Of a DNA stretch of 64,000 nucleotides, positions 23,686 to 37,249 are shown in pieces. The notes under the pieces were generated by a model. The model had not been told where the DNA came from. It searched no databases and saw nothing but the letters and a program-made list of their open reading frames with translations. Position 1 is the first letter of the stretch; every line of letters begins with the position of its first letter. The translations under genes and the position numbers were made by a program. The stretch covers positions 2,356,001 to 2,420,000 of the forward strand of contig JAHYIO010000031.1 of NCBI GenBank assembly GCA_020543525.1. The letters run 5' to 3'. This DNA comes from Coriolopsis trogii (Eukaryota; Basidiomycota; Agaricomycetes; Polyporales; Polyporaceae).

Positions 23686-25522
23686 TCAGTAACGACGGAC
23701 GGGTTGATATTGTTGGAACGGATCAGTATGTTGTGCTTGGGTGGGCAGACCGGCCGGGGCGGGGTCGTGAAGGCGGCGATACTTCTTGCTCGAGTGTCGG
23801 TACGATGCAGCGACGATGAGGATGAGAATGATAACACCAGCTGCGATGCTCCCCCCGATGATGTAGGGCAGATACTTCTTGACGGGGTCCTGCGCCGGTT
23901 CACTGTCGTCATCATCGTCGACAGTGTCAGGGAGGGCGGGGAGCAGCTTAAGATCAGCACTGTGGTCGATTCCACCCATACGAATCTGGACGAAGTCGCT
24001 GTGCGCCTCGGCTGGCTCCGTCAAGGGGAGGAGCTGAATGTACGGGTCGCCGACCTTAGCGAGCGCACCCTCGACGAAGTCGCCAAAGTTGATCAGCATG
24101 TATGCGTTGCGAACTGCAAGAGATATGTCAGACATGCACAGCCCTCTTCAGTTAATACGAGTCCACTGACGGAAGGACATGCCGAGGATGATGTCGAACC
24201 CGTTACGATCAGCGACGATGGGCTGGAATGCACCGACGCACGTCGGGTTGCCTTCTTCATCAGGCGGACCGCGCAGGGCGCTGGTGACGGTGTCGAGGGG
24301 GTGTATAGGGTAATGCATGCCGGAGAAGACGAATGTGATGTTGAGCTCTGTCGAGCAAGGCAAGGCCCACATAGGTGCGGTACCCCCAGTGACATTTGTG
24401 AACATGGCACCAGGTACACGGGCGTAGATCGCGTCCGCTATCCTCCTGTAATCGTATTGAGCAGTTTGACCACAACGAAGAGAGATTCGACACCTAATGG
24501 AGCCAGATACTCACTTTGACACCTGGGGGAAAGTGAAACCCGAATCAAACATCACATTCAAGCGATTGCCCGTGGCCTTCTTGGGAGTGATGATGGGCTG
24601 CCCGTCGGGACCAATGATGCCGTTCTTGTCGAGCAACGCTGTCCAATGCTGACCATCGCGGTTCTTCATCTCCGTCACCGGGAGCTTGGGCTGGTTCGTT
24701 ATGTTCTGGAAGGGGGAGACGACCTCGCCAACGGTAAAGTCTCCAGGGAATGTGTCCGTCGGGTCACCAGCACGGCCCAGAAGGATAGTTATGAAGTTGG
24801 GCGTGGTCGTGTTCTGCCTGAATATCCGGTCCAGGACGGAATCTCCTGGGCCCGCACCCAGCTGATCCTGTACTTCGGAAGCACCCCCAGGGCCGAAACC
24901 AATGATCCCACTACCCTCCGCATGCTCACTGTCGACTGGCTGCTCAACTGTGGTGCGTTTCGTCAGTACGCGGTCCACCACACCGGCTCAGCATACTCAC
25001 TGAATGCCTGGTTCTTGATCGTGAACCCTTCAAACTCGAGTGTCGCAGTCTTGATTGGTCCTAGACGGTCACTATCAGGGTCGCTAGGAGCTAACACACA
25101 TCTCGAGACAGCGCACCTTTCGTAGCCCCGATTGCGTAGGTTACGGAGCCGATCTTTCCAGTGTCCTTCGCATTCGGCACATCTCCTACCACGTACAGGT
25201 CCGAACTAGGCACGCACGCCAGTATTGGTGAAAGGAAACGCAAGAAGTAAAGTGGTGCGCTTCACCTTCCGGTGTCAATAAGGACATGGAATGTTTCGCC
25301 ATTCAGGGTGATGTTCGTCTGGTACTGCATGTTCCCCTGGTTCAACAAATCCGGCGTACCCGTAATGCTCGCCCTCCGCGCCAACCCCCTCGCACCAGGC
25401 CCATTCGCGTTCCCGAAGCCACCCATCCTGCCCTGGATCGGGAACCTGAGAGCATGAGTGGTCGGAAGCTCGTCAAGAAGACATGAAAGATAAAGCAGGA
25501 AAGATGACGCGAGCAGCTTCAT
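23686..25522 (-). CDS. Membrane-anchored pepsin-like aspartic protease (family A1)
   Basis: Secretory aspartic endopeptidase, probably tethered to the plasma membrane or an endomembrane. Exons in coding order are 25522-25266, 25205-25117, 25060-25001, 24947-24515, 24445-24159 and 24113-23686, giving 517 residues. A signal peptide (MKLLASSFLLYLSCLL) comes first. The first catalytic site, IDTGSSDLYVV (Asp about 83), forms exactly across the first intron. The second is FDSGFTFPQ (Asp about 270), with the DSG variant of DTG. SGIIGFGPGG and IILGMSFRQW are typical pepsin-fold segments. After an acidic linker a transmembrane helix follows at about residues 459-479 (IIGGSIAAGVIILILIVAAS), then a short cytoplasmic tail (YRRLHDPAPAGLP). 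It is in tandem with 26605-27964, which has a related juxtamembrane motif. Confidence 0.88.
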
Positions 25523-26604
25523 GGTTGAGAAAGTGCAGCAGGGAGACCCCTAGAAGAATAATTAAAGGGAGAAGGGGAAGAGTGACGCATGGCTTGGGGC
25601 AGCCAAGGCTATATTCCCCCTCACGGCATGGCTGTGATCTGACAAGAGACGCATGGGCGCCTGTCTCACCAGCCATTACAAGCTGGATCTCGCTCCACTA
25701 CGCCTGGGTCGTCTTCGCTTCGACTTATTTCAAGCCCTTGCCCCTTCCATCTCCTTCTGCGACGCTCGCTGTAGCTTGTACACGGCCCAAGGCCTCATCT
25801 GGGAGCAGACACATAAGCAAATCTAGTCTACGGGACCTCCCGGCACCGACCACAAATTACGGCCATCCACGCCGGGCTGAGCGTCTTGAGCCGGCGCAAC
25901 AACAAATGGAAAGCATCCGTGCCAAGCGTTTCCAAGGCAGCATTCGTCAAGAATTCGTCAAACCTCCTGACGCCTAATTGCGGGCACGGCGCTGAAGGTC
26001 GGCCGCGAGTGAAGATCCCAAGGCCTTGTCTTCCCTATGCAGCGAAGCATGGCGTAGGCTCAAGAAGGTCCTCGAGCTAGGGCCAAATTTGGAGCACCAG
26101 TGTAAGTGCACATACAATATCCACGTCCAGGAAATCCTAAGGGAAGCCGTCCATATAGGCATATCCAACTCGAATCTATGTGATTTGACGTGGTGGGTCA
26201 AGGATAGTTTTGCAACATGCTGCCAGGGTAATCATGACGGAAGACCGGAGGACACACTAGTCTAAACTGTTCATTGTCGATCAAGCAGTCCCTGTCGACA
26301 AATCCAGTGGATGGCGCTGCACAAACAGGCTTATATATTCTATGGTGCGTGGGCAGACTGGCGTAGTTGTGCTAAAACATAAGTTACAGTCATATCCTAC
26401 ACCAATCATGAATTGAACCCACTACGACCCATGCGCCTAAGCAGTCGTCAGGCTTTCGATCTCAAGGCTCGGTTCTCGCCGACTACGTCCATACTGATGA
26501 ACGACGAGCGAGACGCGCCAAAGGGAGGTATCGTAATCGACGATCATGGGATGAAGGAGTTATCAATAGGAGCGAGCCTCTCGAATTGCAGTTCTTGTCG
26601 AACA
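25523..26604. other. Intergenic region, no gene recognised
   Basis: About 1.1 kb between two minus-strand membrane protein genes. The part next to 25523 holds the protease promoter; an ATATAG-like sequence near 25610 is a weak TATA candidate. Open frames on either strand lack signal peptides, family motifs or plausible splice structure. Confidence 0.4.
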
Positions 26605-27964
26605 TCAGCGAGAAGTCCTGGGAAGCATGTGCGCTCCCAGCGAATCCCGCCCATGAGTTGGGAGGTGCGGGATTGTGGGCAGAGGTCTCCGTCGCCGCTC
26701 GGAGGACTCAGGGGGACCGTCATGAGTGTACGGATTTGGGGTGTCCACTCTCGCCGGGGAAGTCGGCGGTGTTGAAGGGGGACTGAGCAGTTGCGGATTG
26801 ACAAGTTCGGCAGGCGTTCTCATGTCGTCAATGACATGCTCAACTTCAGTTCCGACGCGCGAGGCGCTGGAAGGTATGAGGATCGTTGGGGCAGGCGGCA
26901 GGATGGACTCCGAAGCGCTGGCAGCTGCATGGGCCATCGGAGAGGGGGATGGGGGTGGCAGCAGGGGTGAAGGATCTGAGTTAGTGTTGTCCTCCAAGTA
27001 TACACCGCCTGAATCTCGGATGGCGACCTTGACGTGGGCAAGGAGGGTGTCCTCTCTCCGCGGCAATGAATGGCTGCCATCTTGCTTGCGCTCCAAAGCC
27101 CGTTGATACATGGTGCGCGCCATGAGATCGCGCGAGGATCTCTTGGTATGCGCGGCAGATGAAGAGAGGGAGAGCGGCCTCAAACGCGGAGCGCTTTGTG
27201 TACTGGAGGGCCGGATAGGTTCAGGAAGACCCTCAGGGGCAGGCGCGTTGAGGCTCTTGTACTTCCTGCCTCTTAGGTAGATGACGGTAGCAGCACATCC
27301 GAATCCGATGAGGAGGACACCCAAGACAGCCCCCATCACTATCCAAGGTATAGCGCCAGCTGCGATTGGAGGGTCCGCCCTTCGAAGGAGCTTCACTGGT
27401 GCAGACAGCGTACTGTGAGATATCGTCATTGCAGGGGCTTGCGGAGATGTTGAAGTCACGGATACACTGAAGACTAGGTCAAAAGTCTTGACATCTGTAT
27501 CGGAGTGTGATCAGAAAACGTGTCGAATGCCATATCCACACGAAAACACACCATAAGCCTCAGTATCAGTGTATACACTATCCGAAGTGTGTGATACAAC
27601 CTTCTGTTCGGTCGCTAAATATGTAACCTCAGCGCAATGCTTGGCTGGGTACAGATCCATGTACGTACCGACAGCGTTCTGGACAGTCGCCCCCTCTAGT
27701 GGGCTCACACCAGCAGCATTGGCTTGTGGATATGCGGCGGCCAATACGCCAATGTCAGAAAGACCACTACCACCAAGTGAGTTACCCTGGTCGCCCAAAG
27801 TAGCAATACACGTACCTACTCCTGCTACCGCCGCTGAGGATTGACGTTCTTGCTGACAACTCGGAGGTGTCTCGCGCAGGAATCCTCAATCCGTTAATGA
27901 AGTAGACATCGCCAAGTGAAGCAATCACAAACAACATGAGGACCGTCCGGGGCGAAGAATACAT
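26605..27964 (-). CDS. Single-pass type I membrane protein, protease-neighbour (unknown function)
   Basis: Exons in coding order are 27964-27816, 27766-27552 and 27494-26605, giving 417 residues. The first intron (49 bases, GTACGT..GGTAG) was chosen because the shorter alternatives break the frame. A signal sequence (TVLMLFVIASLGDVYFINGL) starts the protein. A short ectodomain of about 140 residues with few cysteines follows, then a transmembrane helix at about 170-194 (PWIVMGAVLGVLLIGFGCAA). The cytoplasmic tail of about 220 residues is rich in Ser and Pro. The juxtamembrane YKSLNAPAPEGLPEPI resembles YRRLHDPAPAGLPTQ of the adjacent aspartic protease, but no DTG/DSG catalytic motif is present. 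The function is unknown; it could be a protease relative that lost its catalytic domain, or a surface sensor. Confidence 0.68.
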
Positions 27965-29013
27965 GAGTTGGGCAAACTTGAATAGCTCAGGTCAAGGAGA
28001 AACAGTCGCAGCGCGCTGAAGAGGGGGAAAATTGAAGGTGGAAGTAGGGATTCACCCCTACTAGTACTGCGCAATAAATGTACATCCTCGACGTATGGAT
28101 CGCCTTCGGAGGAGGCTACCCGATGACATATAGTATCCGTTGCAGAGCGGATGGCTGTGTAGAGTCGCGCTCCCCGACCGGAAGGATGTACCGCAGTCTC
28201 AAGGCGGCTGATGCCTGACAGTGATACCCGCTGTGTATGACGGACAGAGTGAACGTCCATGTCTCGGGTACCACGGTAAACGGGGATACGCGGTATGCGC
28301 GGTTTGCGCACAATTTGCGATGCGCGCCGCCATCACCGAACAGGTTGGTTGATCCTCAGACTTGCTTGCACCCAGTTCAAAATTTATCCACCTGATCGAC
28401 GTAACCGCAGTCAAAATCCCGGTGAGGAAAGCGCGGACCTCGCCAAGACCTCGCAGAAACAACATCGCTCACCTTCTACATAATTAACTGCGTGATACTC
28501 GTACGGAAGAGCTTGTCAGGCTCGCATAGCCGCTGGCAGCTCAAAGCGGTATAGTGTATACAACAACTGGAAGTGAGCAAGAGATTCGAAGCCAGGATCG
28601 TCGAAAGTCTCGTCGAGGAGTCGAGGTCAAAGTCCGCAGGCGCTCTGCTGCTGCCACACTGCCACACCACTTTTGGAAGCCCAAGAACCAACTCCGGTTG
28701 TCTTCCCTGGTCCTCATATCGATAGAACAGAAGAAATATCGCTATGTAGCTCAACTCATCCTTCGAAGAGTACGCATCTGAGTGGACCCCGGTCAATCTC
28801 ATCATGAGCGATCATCGTAGAATGGGCATAAATTATATGATGCACACCCTGTATCTTATGTACATGGTCTATAGTGGTACATAACTCGAGGCACTTCCAA
28901 AACCAACCAACATAATAATGCATGATCTATATGTATGAATGTGTGTGTGTGTGTGTGTATGGATGCGGAAACGAAAACAGTACGAAAGCAGATCACCCAA
29001 GCAGCCTCACAAC
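27965..29013. other. Intergenic region, no gene recognised
   Basis: About 1.05 kb. It contains the promoter of the membrane protein gene and the 3' UTR of MET3. Apart from a GT microsatellite near its right end, only short open frames without features are visible. Confidence 0.4.
28941..28958. repeat. (GT)n microsatellite
   Basis: Nine uninterrupted GT units just downstream of the MET3 stop codon, in its probable 3' UTR or just beyond. Confidence 0.85.
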
Positions 29014-31120
<2,107 letters not shown>

Positions 31121-32807
31121 CTCGATCTGGAGGTTGAGGGGTGTAGGAGAAGATGATAAGGTGTTGTATGTGATGCGTCCAAGGACGAGATGTGGGGATT
31201 TTGCGGCGAGTGAGGTTGGTGTGTTAAGAGGAGGGAGATTTTATATGATGAGGAAGAGTGAGGAAGTAATCACGCAATCGACGCCCTCTGACTTGTCGCC
31301 GAGCACCATGGGTAGTCAGCCGCCTCACTGTTGGCCACTGCCATCCCGGACAATACACGCCTTGGTGATACAGTCCGCAGAGCCTGTCTCCGGCGACGTG
31401 CAAGATGGAGAACATGGCGGTTGTCGCGTGAGGAGGACGGCCAATGGTGAGTGGATGAATACAAAGGCGCCCGGACTCACCGCCTTCATGAAGTTATGTT
31501 CTCGTGCTCATTGGGCGTCGGTGCACCGCTTCCTCTCCCTCCATCACGTCGGCGAGGTCGTATCTGGAATACTTGTCCCCGTCTGCCACGGAATCTGGAA
31601 TTGCGGGCTGCGGCATGTGCAACAATCTGGAATTCGGCAAGTTTGACAACGATCGCTCCTTCTCCGTGTACACCCACTCGGATTTCCATACTCTCTCATT
31701 GGCCTCACCGCAGCCTGCTGACTGACGCGCTATTGGAGGGCATCTGCTTTGGCACTGTCAACGCTTGTTCAGCCGCGATAGGCGTGGAATTCGCAGACAC
31801 CCCGTGCAGATCGCTTTGTGGTTGGATCCATCGGATCCTCGGAGTGAAGTTTCGAGCATCGCGCAGCTCTCGGATGTCCGTCGTCGGAACGCCCACTACA
31901 TAGTTGATTGGGAGGGGGTAGGGAGGGGGAGAATGTGTATAAAGCACTGAGGGATCGTGCGGGGTCGTAAAGACGTGAGTGGTTCCTCTCTCCATACCCA
32001 TAAATTCTCAACTCTTGCCCTGCTTCTATCACCTCCATCTCTCATGCCAAGATGAGCATCCTGTATGTATGCCTTCGCATGATTGCCATTGCCTATGAAC
32101 CCTTGCAAGTTTCAAACAGAGGACTCTTACAGGATGCAACTTATCTCGGTAGTTTCCCCGCGTGAGTTGGGACTACATACATGCACATTCCAGTCTCGGA
32201 GTCTGTTGGGTGTTTTGGTCGGACATAGTCCTTCGATATCCACTGTACCCACGACTTGGCACACAACTCATGTCGTAATGCATACTAGTTCTACTCTCCG
32301 ATGTGCAGCCCACGTAAAACCGAGTACGCCGTTCTGTTCACCTATCTATACCCGAGAGACACTACCCGGCCCCTACGGTGTACGTACTTGACTGGAGAGC
32401 GTCGAGGTGTGTACTTGCTGATAAGGAACGCAAGATCATGACCGCGGTTGCATTTACGCTAACAGGAGAGAGCTGTGGGCTCACGACGTGGTCTGACTGA
32501 GAGCAGTGATAGGTGAGGATCGACGGGGTGACGTAGACGTTAGGGTGAGAGTCGGGCGAGCGATAGGCTGAGAGTAGACGGCGAGGAGGGCGGACACGGG
32601 ACTGGAAGTGAATGAGGATGGGTGAGCATGGGACTGGCTTGCGGGAGAGGGTCGGGAGAAGCCGAGGGAGAGGGAGGGCGGGCGTCGCGGGCGGAGATTA
32701 CTCACGCCAACAGTCCCCTCCCGTCGTCTCCCAGTGCAGCCCAGTGCGCGCCCCTTGTCTTTGCCTTCACCGTTCTCGATGCCACCCAGCTCATAGTCCT
32801 CTTTGCC
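31121..32807. other. Large divergent intergenic region, no gene recognised
   Basis: About 1.7 kb between MET3 and a divergent membrane protein gene. It holds both promoters. Open frames up to about 185 codons occur on the plus strand near 31089-31903, but they overlap MET3 exon 1 or lack any protein feature. Confidence 0.4.
31238..31245 (-). promoter_or_regulatory. Candidate TATA box of MET3
   Basis: On the minus strand this reads TATAAAAT, about 120 bases before the MET3 start codon, a plausible distance for a fungal TATA element. Confidence 0.45.
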
Positions 32808-34976
32808 ATGATCTTGCTCGACGGTCTTGACAAACAACAGTCCGAGCAGCAGGCTCCCAAGCTCGCATCAGAAGCCTCTTCTTCCTATGTTGTAGCCCGT
32901 CCTACCACCCCGACCCCCTCCCTCCCCGACTACGAGGCATCCCAGGCCCAACTCCGACCAACACTACAACCTCTCCCCGAGCTACAGCAGGACGAGCTCC
33001 GACCCACAACACAATCTTATTCCGAGATACAGCACAAGCGTTCCCGCAGGCGGAGATGCAGGAAATGCACAATGTACGCCCTTGGTGCATATTTTGTTCT
33101 ATCGGTGGTCATCATCATCCCTGTCCTCGTTGTTGTAAGTCTCTCTCTCTCTCTTTATTTAATCACTACGAAGCCAAACGCGTCTGCACCTTCTGCAGAA
33201 ATTGCGGAAGACAGCATTTGTGAAGGCGAATCCGTATCAACCATGGGAAGACAACGTGCCAATACATCCCAAATCGGTCACACTAGGCGGTGCCCCACTA
33301 CGAATATCTGCCGCCAAAGCTTGCAATTCCTGGGATGTGACGGATAGACCGGATGGGTCAATGTTTGTGTCAGAGTGCGTGTTGCAGTTCTAAACTGTCG
33401 TGTTAGACCCCTCACAGTCCTCTTGTCGAACAGATTACAATATAATGTGCCAGTTAATGGTCCTGTCTTCCTCGACACCAACATCACCTACTCATCCAAC
33501 ACCTCATATCTAAACCAGTTCGCGGGGACATTGTTTGTTGCAGTGAACGACGACGTTTCTGATTCGGAAGCTGTAGTGCATGTCACTATGCATCACTCGA
33601 CCCCAGAGCTCCGAAATTCAACCAACATATGTACCATGCAGACAGGAGGCGCGGGCGGCGGTGGAGTTTACATCTTTGTGCGTATTGCTACCTCTTGGAC
33701 ATGGACCAGCTCGCTCACGTTGACGACAGGCTCCTAAAAACCTCAGTATAACCGATGCCTTGGTTTTCAACATCACTCTACTTCTTCCTCGAAACAACAC
33801 CTCGCCACGCAACATCCCCTCCCTCCTATGCCATCTACCTCATTTCCAGCATACATATGACCAGCTTGACCCTCTAGTGACATTCGACAGCGTTGTCTTT
33901 GGTGGAGCTATGTCCGGCGTCTATGTTGAGGTACGGCCCTGCTTAAAGTTTACCCATAGCTAGTGCTGATTTCCACGCAGTCACTACAAGCAGGATCCGC
34001 TGTGGTGAAAGCATCTTCCGCCGAGGTTCGGGGGAAGTTTAAAGTTTCTCAACAACTCTCCCTAGAAACAGTCTCCGCGTACGTACATTTCTGCGAACTG
34101 AGAAGTGATCTTTGACTGACCGTTCCGTAGCCCCATCAACGTCGATGCTCATTTGTACTACGAACGCACACGAGGGCCCACGTTTCTGCACCTGGCAACT
34201 GGTAACAGGTATGTCCATATCCCCACTTGTCTCCTACTACGATCGGTATGTTGACGTTTTACAGTATGCTCAATGCGAACGTCACATTGTATGTGCCGCC
34301 TACCGTATATTCGGACAGCGACTCGGACGATGAAGACGAGCAGTACTTTCCCGGTCCCCAATTCCTAGCCTTTGCCGAGACGTTCAACGCACCGCTCAAC
34401 CTGGACATAGAGCACGACTCAGAGTCCTCGCCAGCCCACATCAATGTACGAACTGTCAACAATATCGGTACCACTCGCGTCGCACTTGACTCGCGGTATG
34501 AGGGCACGTTCGACGTCAGCACGATGTTCGCCCAAGCCGACGTTCTCACGTGGGACGGCACCAACTTTGACGACCACTACGACAACGACGGCGACGGGGA
34601 GGACGACGGCGACGAGAACAAGTCTGTGACCTCGAACTCGAGTGGGAGCGGGTCTCGGACGATCACAGCATCAGCCTTGTCTACATCAGCGTCCGCGTCC
34701 GTATCGTTAGCCACGGACGACGTGATCGAGAAGGGCAAGGTCCGGATGATCCTCCCGTCGTTCGCGAAGACGGATTCAGCATCGAGCGAGGCGAGCAGCA
34801 CAGGGACGAAGGTGGAGCGGTGTCTCGAGTACGACCTCATCTCGAGCTCGCAGATCAAGGGATGGGTGGGCACGCCGCCGAGACCATCGCTTGCGCACTA
34901 CCGCAAGTACAGCAACATGAGCCATGTGGAGGTCATCTCGTCGCTCAACAGCGCGCAGCTCATCCTACGACCATAG
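32808..34976 (+). CDS. Type II membrane protein, basidiomycete hypothetical
   Basis: Exons are 32808-33134, 33199-33374, 33434-33677, 33730-33930, 33981-34078, 34131-34208 and 34265-34976; all joins are in phase and give 611 residues. The N-terminal 80 residues are Pro/Gln-rich and probably cytoplasmic. A basic cluster (KRSRRRRCRKC) is followed by one transmembrane helix (ALGAYFVLSVVIIIPVLVV, about residues 90-109), so the rest should be luminal or extracellular. That part is beta-rich with many NxT/S sequons (NITYSSNTS, NITLLLPRNNTS, NVTLYV). An acidic DDDGDGEDDGDE-type and Ser-rich segment interrupts it before a final conserved-looking block. I recognise the architecture as common in agaricomycetes but cannot assign a function. 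The start could lie at another nearby ATG. Confidence 0.72.
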
Positions 34977-36037
34977 TCCTGTTCCTCGCGTCACTCGTAT
35001 GCTGTCATTCTGTTATGATCTGGAGATGGAGATCGTGTACATGCTGTTCAGAGACACTTGCATTGCACATCCTTTAGTTCGCTCTCCTCGTCTCTCGCTC
35101 CTGCTGAGGTTTGCTTTAGTAGCATAGTATCTGTACACTAGGACCACCTTCGACTTCTTGCATCCGACCATCTCAGTTTTTCACAAGTATCTTATTGCCA
35201 TTGGGGCGTTCTTTACCACTCACCCATACTCGCCGCTTCCTCTTTGCATAGCATACATACCTCGCACACTCACTTGCATTTCAATGTCAATCATAATTGA
35301 TGACTCTGGAGGGAGTAAAGTGTTGTGTTGGTACGTGTTGCGTCAGTTCCTCCTTACTTGGTGGTTCCTACGTAGAAGTATGATCTGATTTGGGGAGTGT
35401 GAGCAGGGGTTAGCTGGTATGACAGCTTCGAGGGCTCTGCGTCTGTGCTATGCTTCTCTTGCCTGAGCGCCTGCATGTTATTCTGGGGGGTACGAGGTCA
35501 ATGCGCTGCAGCGAATGACTGTAAATGAGACACCTCGAGCGTGAAGCATGAAGCGGCCAGTAGACCGTTGCATGACTAAATGCACCTGCTTGTTTCCCTG
35601 CCACCCCGTACGTGTCAGGGCGATACCTCGAAAGCTCCGCGCTGAGTTTCCGTGGGACGCCCCCGCACGAAGTGCACGCGCAGGCATGGTAGTTTATTCG
35701 TTTATTCTATCAACGAGAGGATGTCAGGTAGTTATGCTGTATAGTGAGAAATTGACTCGTCGGGGTCGTTCCAGGCTCGGTTGAAGTTGACCGATGGTTG
35801 TGTTTCGGAATGCCATATCATGATGATCGGCGCGTCCGACTTCTGCTACCTCCGAAATTGTTAGCGGTATGGCGCCAACACGTGAATGGTACAAGGGAAC
35901 ATACCAGAGCTGGCTCTGACCAGAACGGAGGCCAGGTGAGGCGTTTGAGCAATGGATGAGATGGAAAGAGAGTCGCCTTCTGTAGTGTGGCGATGCGGGC
36001 CGATGCGAGCCTACTCTTTCAATGAGACCAGACCTCG
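34977..36037. other. Gene-poor region, no gene recognised
   Basis: About 1.06 kb between the type II membrane protein and the inverted-repeat element. It includes a 3' UTR and short open frames without features. A small imperfect tandem repeat (CGATGCGGGC/CGATGCGAGC) lies at 35991-36010. Confidence 0.4.
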
Positions 36038-36067
36038 TATACTATCGCTCCCCTAGAGTTCGGAGGT
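36038..36067 (+). repeat. Left terminal inverted repeat
   Basis: 30 bases identical to the reverse complement of 36698-36727. The sequence immediately inside it continues with a variant copy of the same core motif. Confidence 0.9.
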
Positions 36068-36530
36068 GCCCTAGTGTTCGGAGATAAGGGTGTAGCTCGC
36101 TCGTTTACGACTTCAGAATGCTGAAATTATACAAATATGTGGGCACAGATACGAGTAATGTATTTAAAAAAGAACGAGACGAAACGGAGGTGAGTTCGTT
36201 GCGATCTTGGGCAAAGAGTGTTCCGGAGATGGGTCCCTCTTGCGTTTGCGACCCTCGCCTGGACTTGAATGGCGGGCGCTCTCACTAAAAATTCACAGAC
36301 TTATTTCTCCAGGTATGAACAAGTTTAGTATTAAATTTTCCGAGCCTCTACATACTGTGTATAGGACAGATGTAGAGAGTATGTCCTCGAGGTCCTCGAG
36401 CGTGACGTTCAAGAGCGCTAGTTTTTGTTACCCGACATGTGGCGCCCATCTCCAGAGGGGGACATCAGTCGGAGATCATAACCGGCACCCTTCGGCAGTG
36501 TGACTGATTGTGACACTGCGCGCGGAGAAA

Positions 36531-36556
36531 CCTCCGAACACTAGGGGAGGGCACCT
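36531..36556 (-). repeat. Inner inverted copy of the TIR core
   Basis: On the minus strand this reads GAGGTGCCC, then CTCCCCTAGTGTTCGGAGG. It matches 36063-36084 inverted, where the left copy lacks four bases. Confidence 0.8.
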
Positions 36557-36697
36557 CTTACTTTACCCAAACACTCAGTTTTTGTTGTACTCTTACCAAA
36601 CTTTGCAAGCTCGCTGTTTGTACTACGCTTCGTTGATATACCAAATTTCAGCGTTATCGGTGGTGAGGGAGGGAAGATACAGCAGGCTCCTCGGCTA

Positions 36698-36727
36698 ACC
36701 TCCGAACTCTAGGGGAGCGATAGTATA
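36698..36727 (-). repeat. Right terminal inverted repeat
   Basis: 30 bases identical to the reverse complement of 36038-36067, ending in TATA like the left end. Confidence 0.9.
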
Positions 36728-37249
36728 GCAGACAGGTTCACGACATTCCTATGCAGTTCTGAAACAAATAACATAGGCAAATTGGGGATCACCAATCTAG
36801 TGCAACGCTTGCTCCAGTGAAGTCATATGGCCCGCTGCAATCTGCTCGTGTTCGGCTCTGACAGGCAAACATGGACCTTTCTGGGAGGGATCCCAAGCCA
36901 CGACCTAGTCTATGGGCTGGACTGGGCATAGTGCATTCTCTCCCGCTTTTCGACAACGGGCGAATCGCTATGGTGCTATGTCCTATGTCGCACCAAATCA
37001 ACCTCATTGAGAAGCTCGGTTGAATGCAGAGGCACATTTAAACCTGTACGCCTTGGCTTCATCGCGGTCATGCAGCGAGGTCCTGACCTGTGTCGAACGC
37101 ACAGACTTGCCTGCTCGCCAACAATGCGTGGCTCCGGATGGAGGCGGAGGCAACCGCGTTTCGTCCTATAAAGGCGGGCACAAATGTCTGTCAACGATCA
37201 GTCACCCACTTCCAGGCACTCATCTGATTTACTGACCTCATCTCTCATC
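36728..37249. other. Promoter region of the small secreted protein gene
   Basis: About 520 bases between the inverted-repeat element and the start codon at 37250. It contains a TATA box near its right end; nothing else was recognised. Confidence 0.45.
37167..37172 (+). promoter_or_regulatory. TATA box of the small secreted protein gene
   Basis: TATAAA (CCTATAAAGGCGGGC) about 80 bases before the ATG at 37250, the usual spacing for a strongly regulated fungal secreted-protein gene. Confidence 0.6.

Larger units (their letters stand above)
36038..36727. mobile_element. MITE-like non-autonomous DNA transposon with 30-bp terminal inverted repeats
   Basis: A 690-base segment is bounded by perfect 30-base inverted repeats (36038-36067 and 36698-36727, core CTCCCCTAGAGTTCGGAGG). 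Both outer ends read TATA, so a TA-type target duplication as made by Tc1/mariner-like transposases is possible, though the palindrome makes the exact border ambiguous. A second, inner inverted pair with the related core CCTAGTGTTCGGAG lies at 36069-36083 and 36531-36549, so the element is either nested or internally duplicated. No transposase is encoded; the only internal frame, about 98 codons at 36207-36503, has no recognised motif. It sits in the least gene-dense part of the window. Confidence 0.75.

Noticed and set aside
23662..24519. 285-codon open frame on the plus strand
   Set aside because: It is antisense to aspartic protease exons, which carry catalytic motifs and phase-consistent introns.
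25483..25977. 164-codon plus-strand frame upstream of the aspartic protease
   Set aside because: It begins antisense to protease exon 1, has mixed composition and lacks recognisable domains.
36207..36503. 98-codon frame inside the inverted-repeat element
   Set aside because: No transposase motif, no homology recognised, and the length is within chance for this composition.
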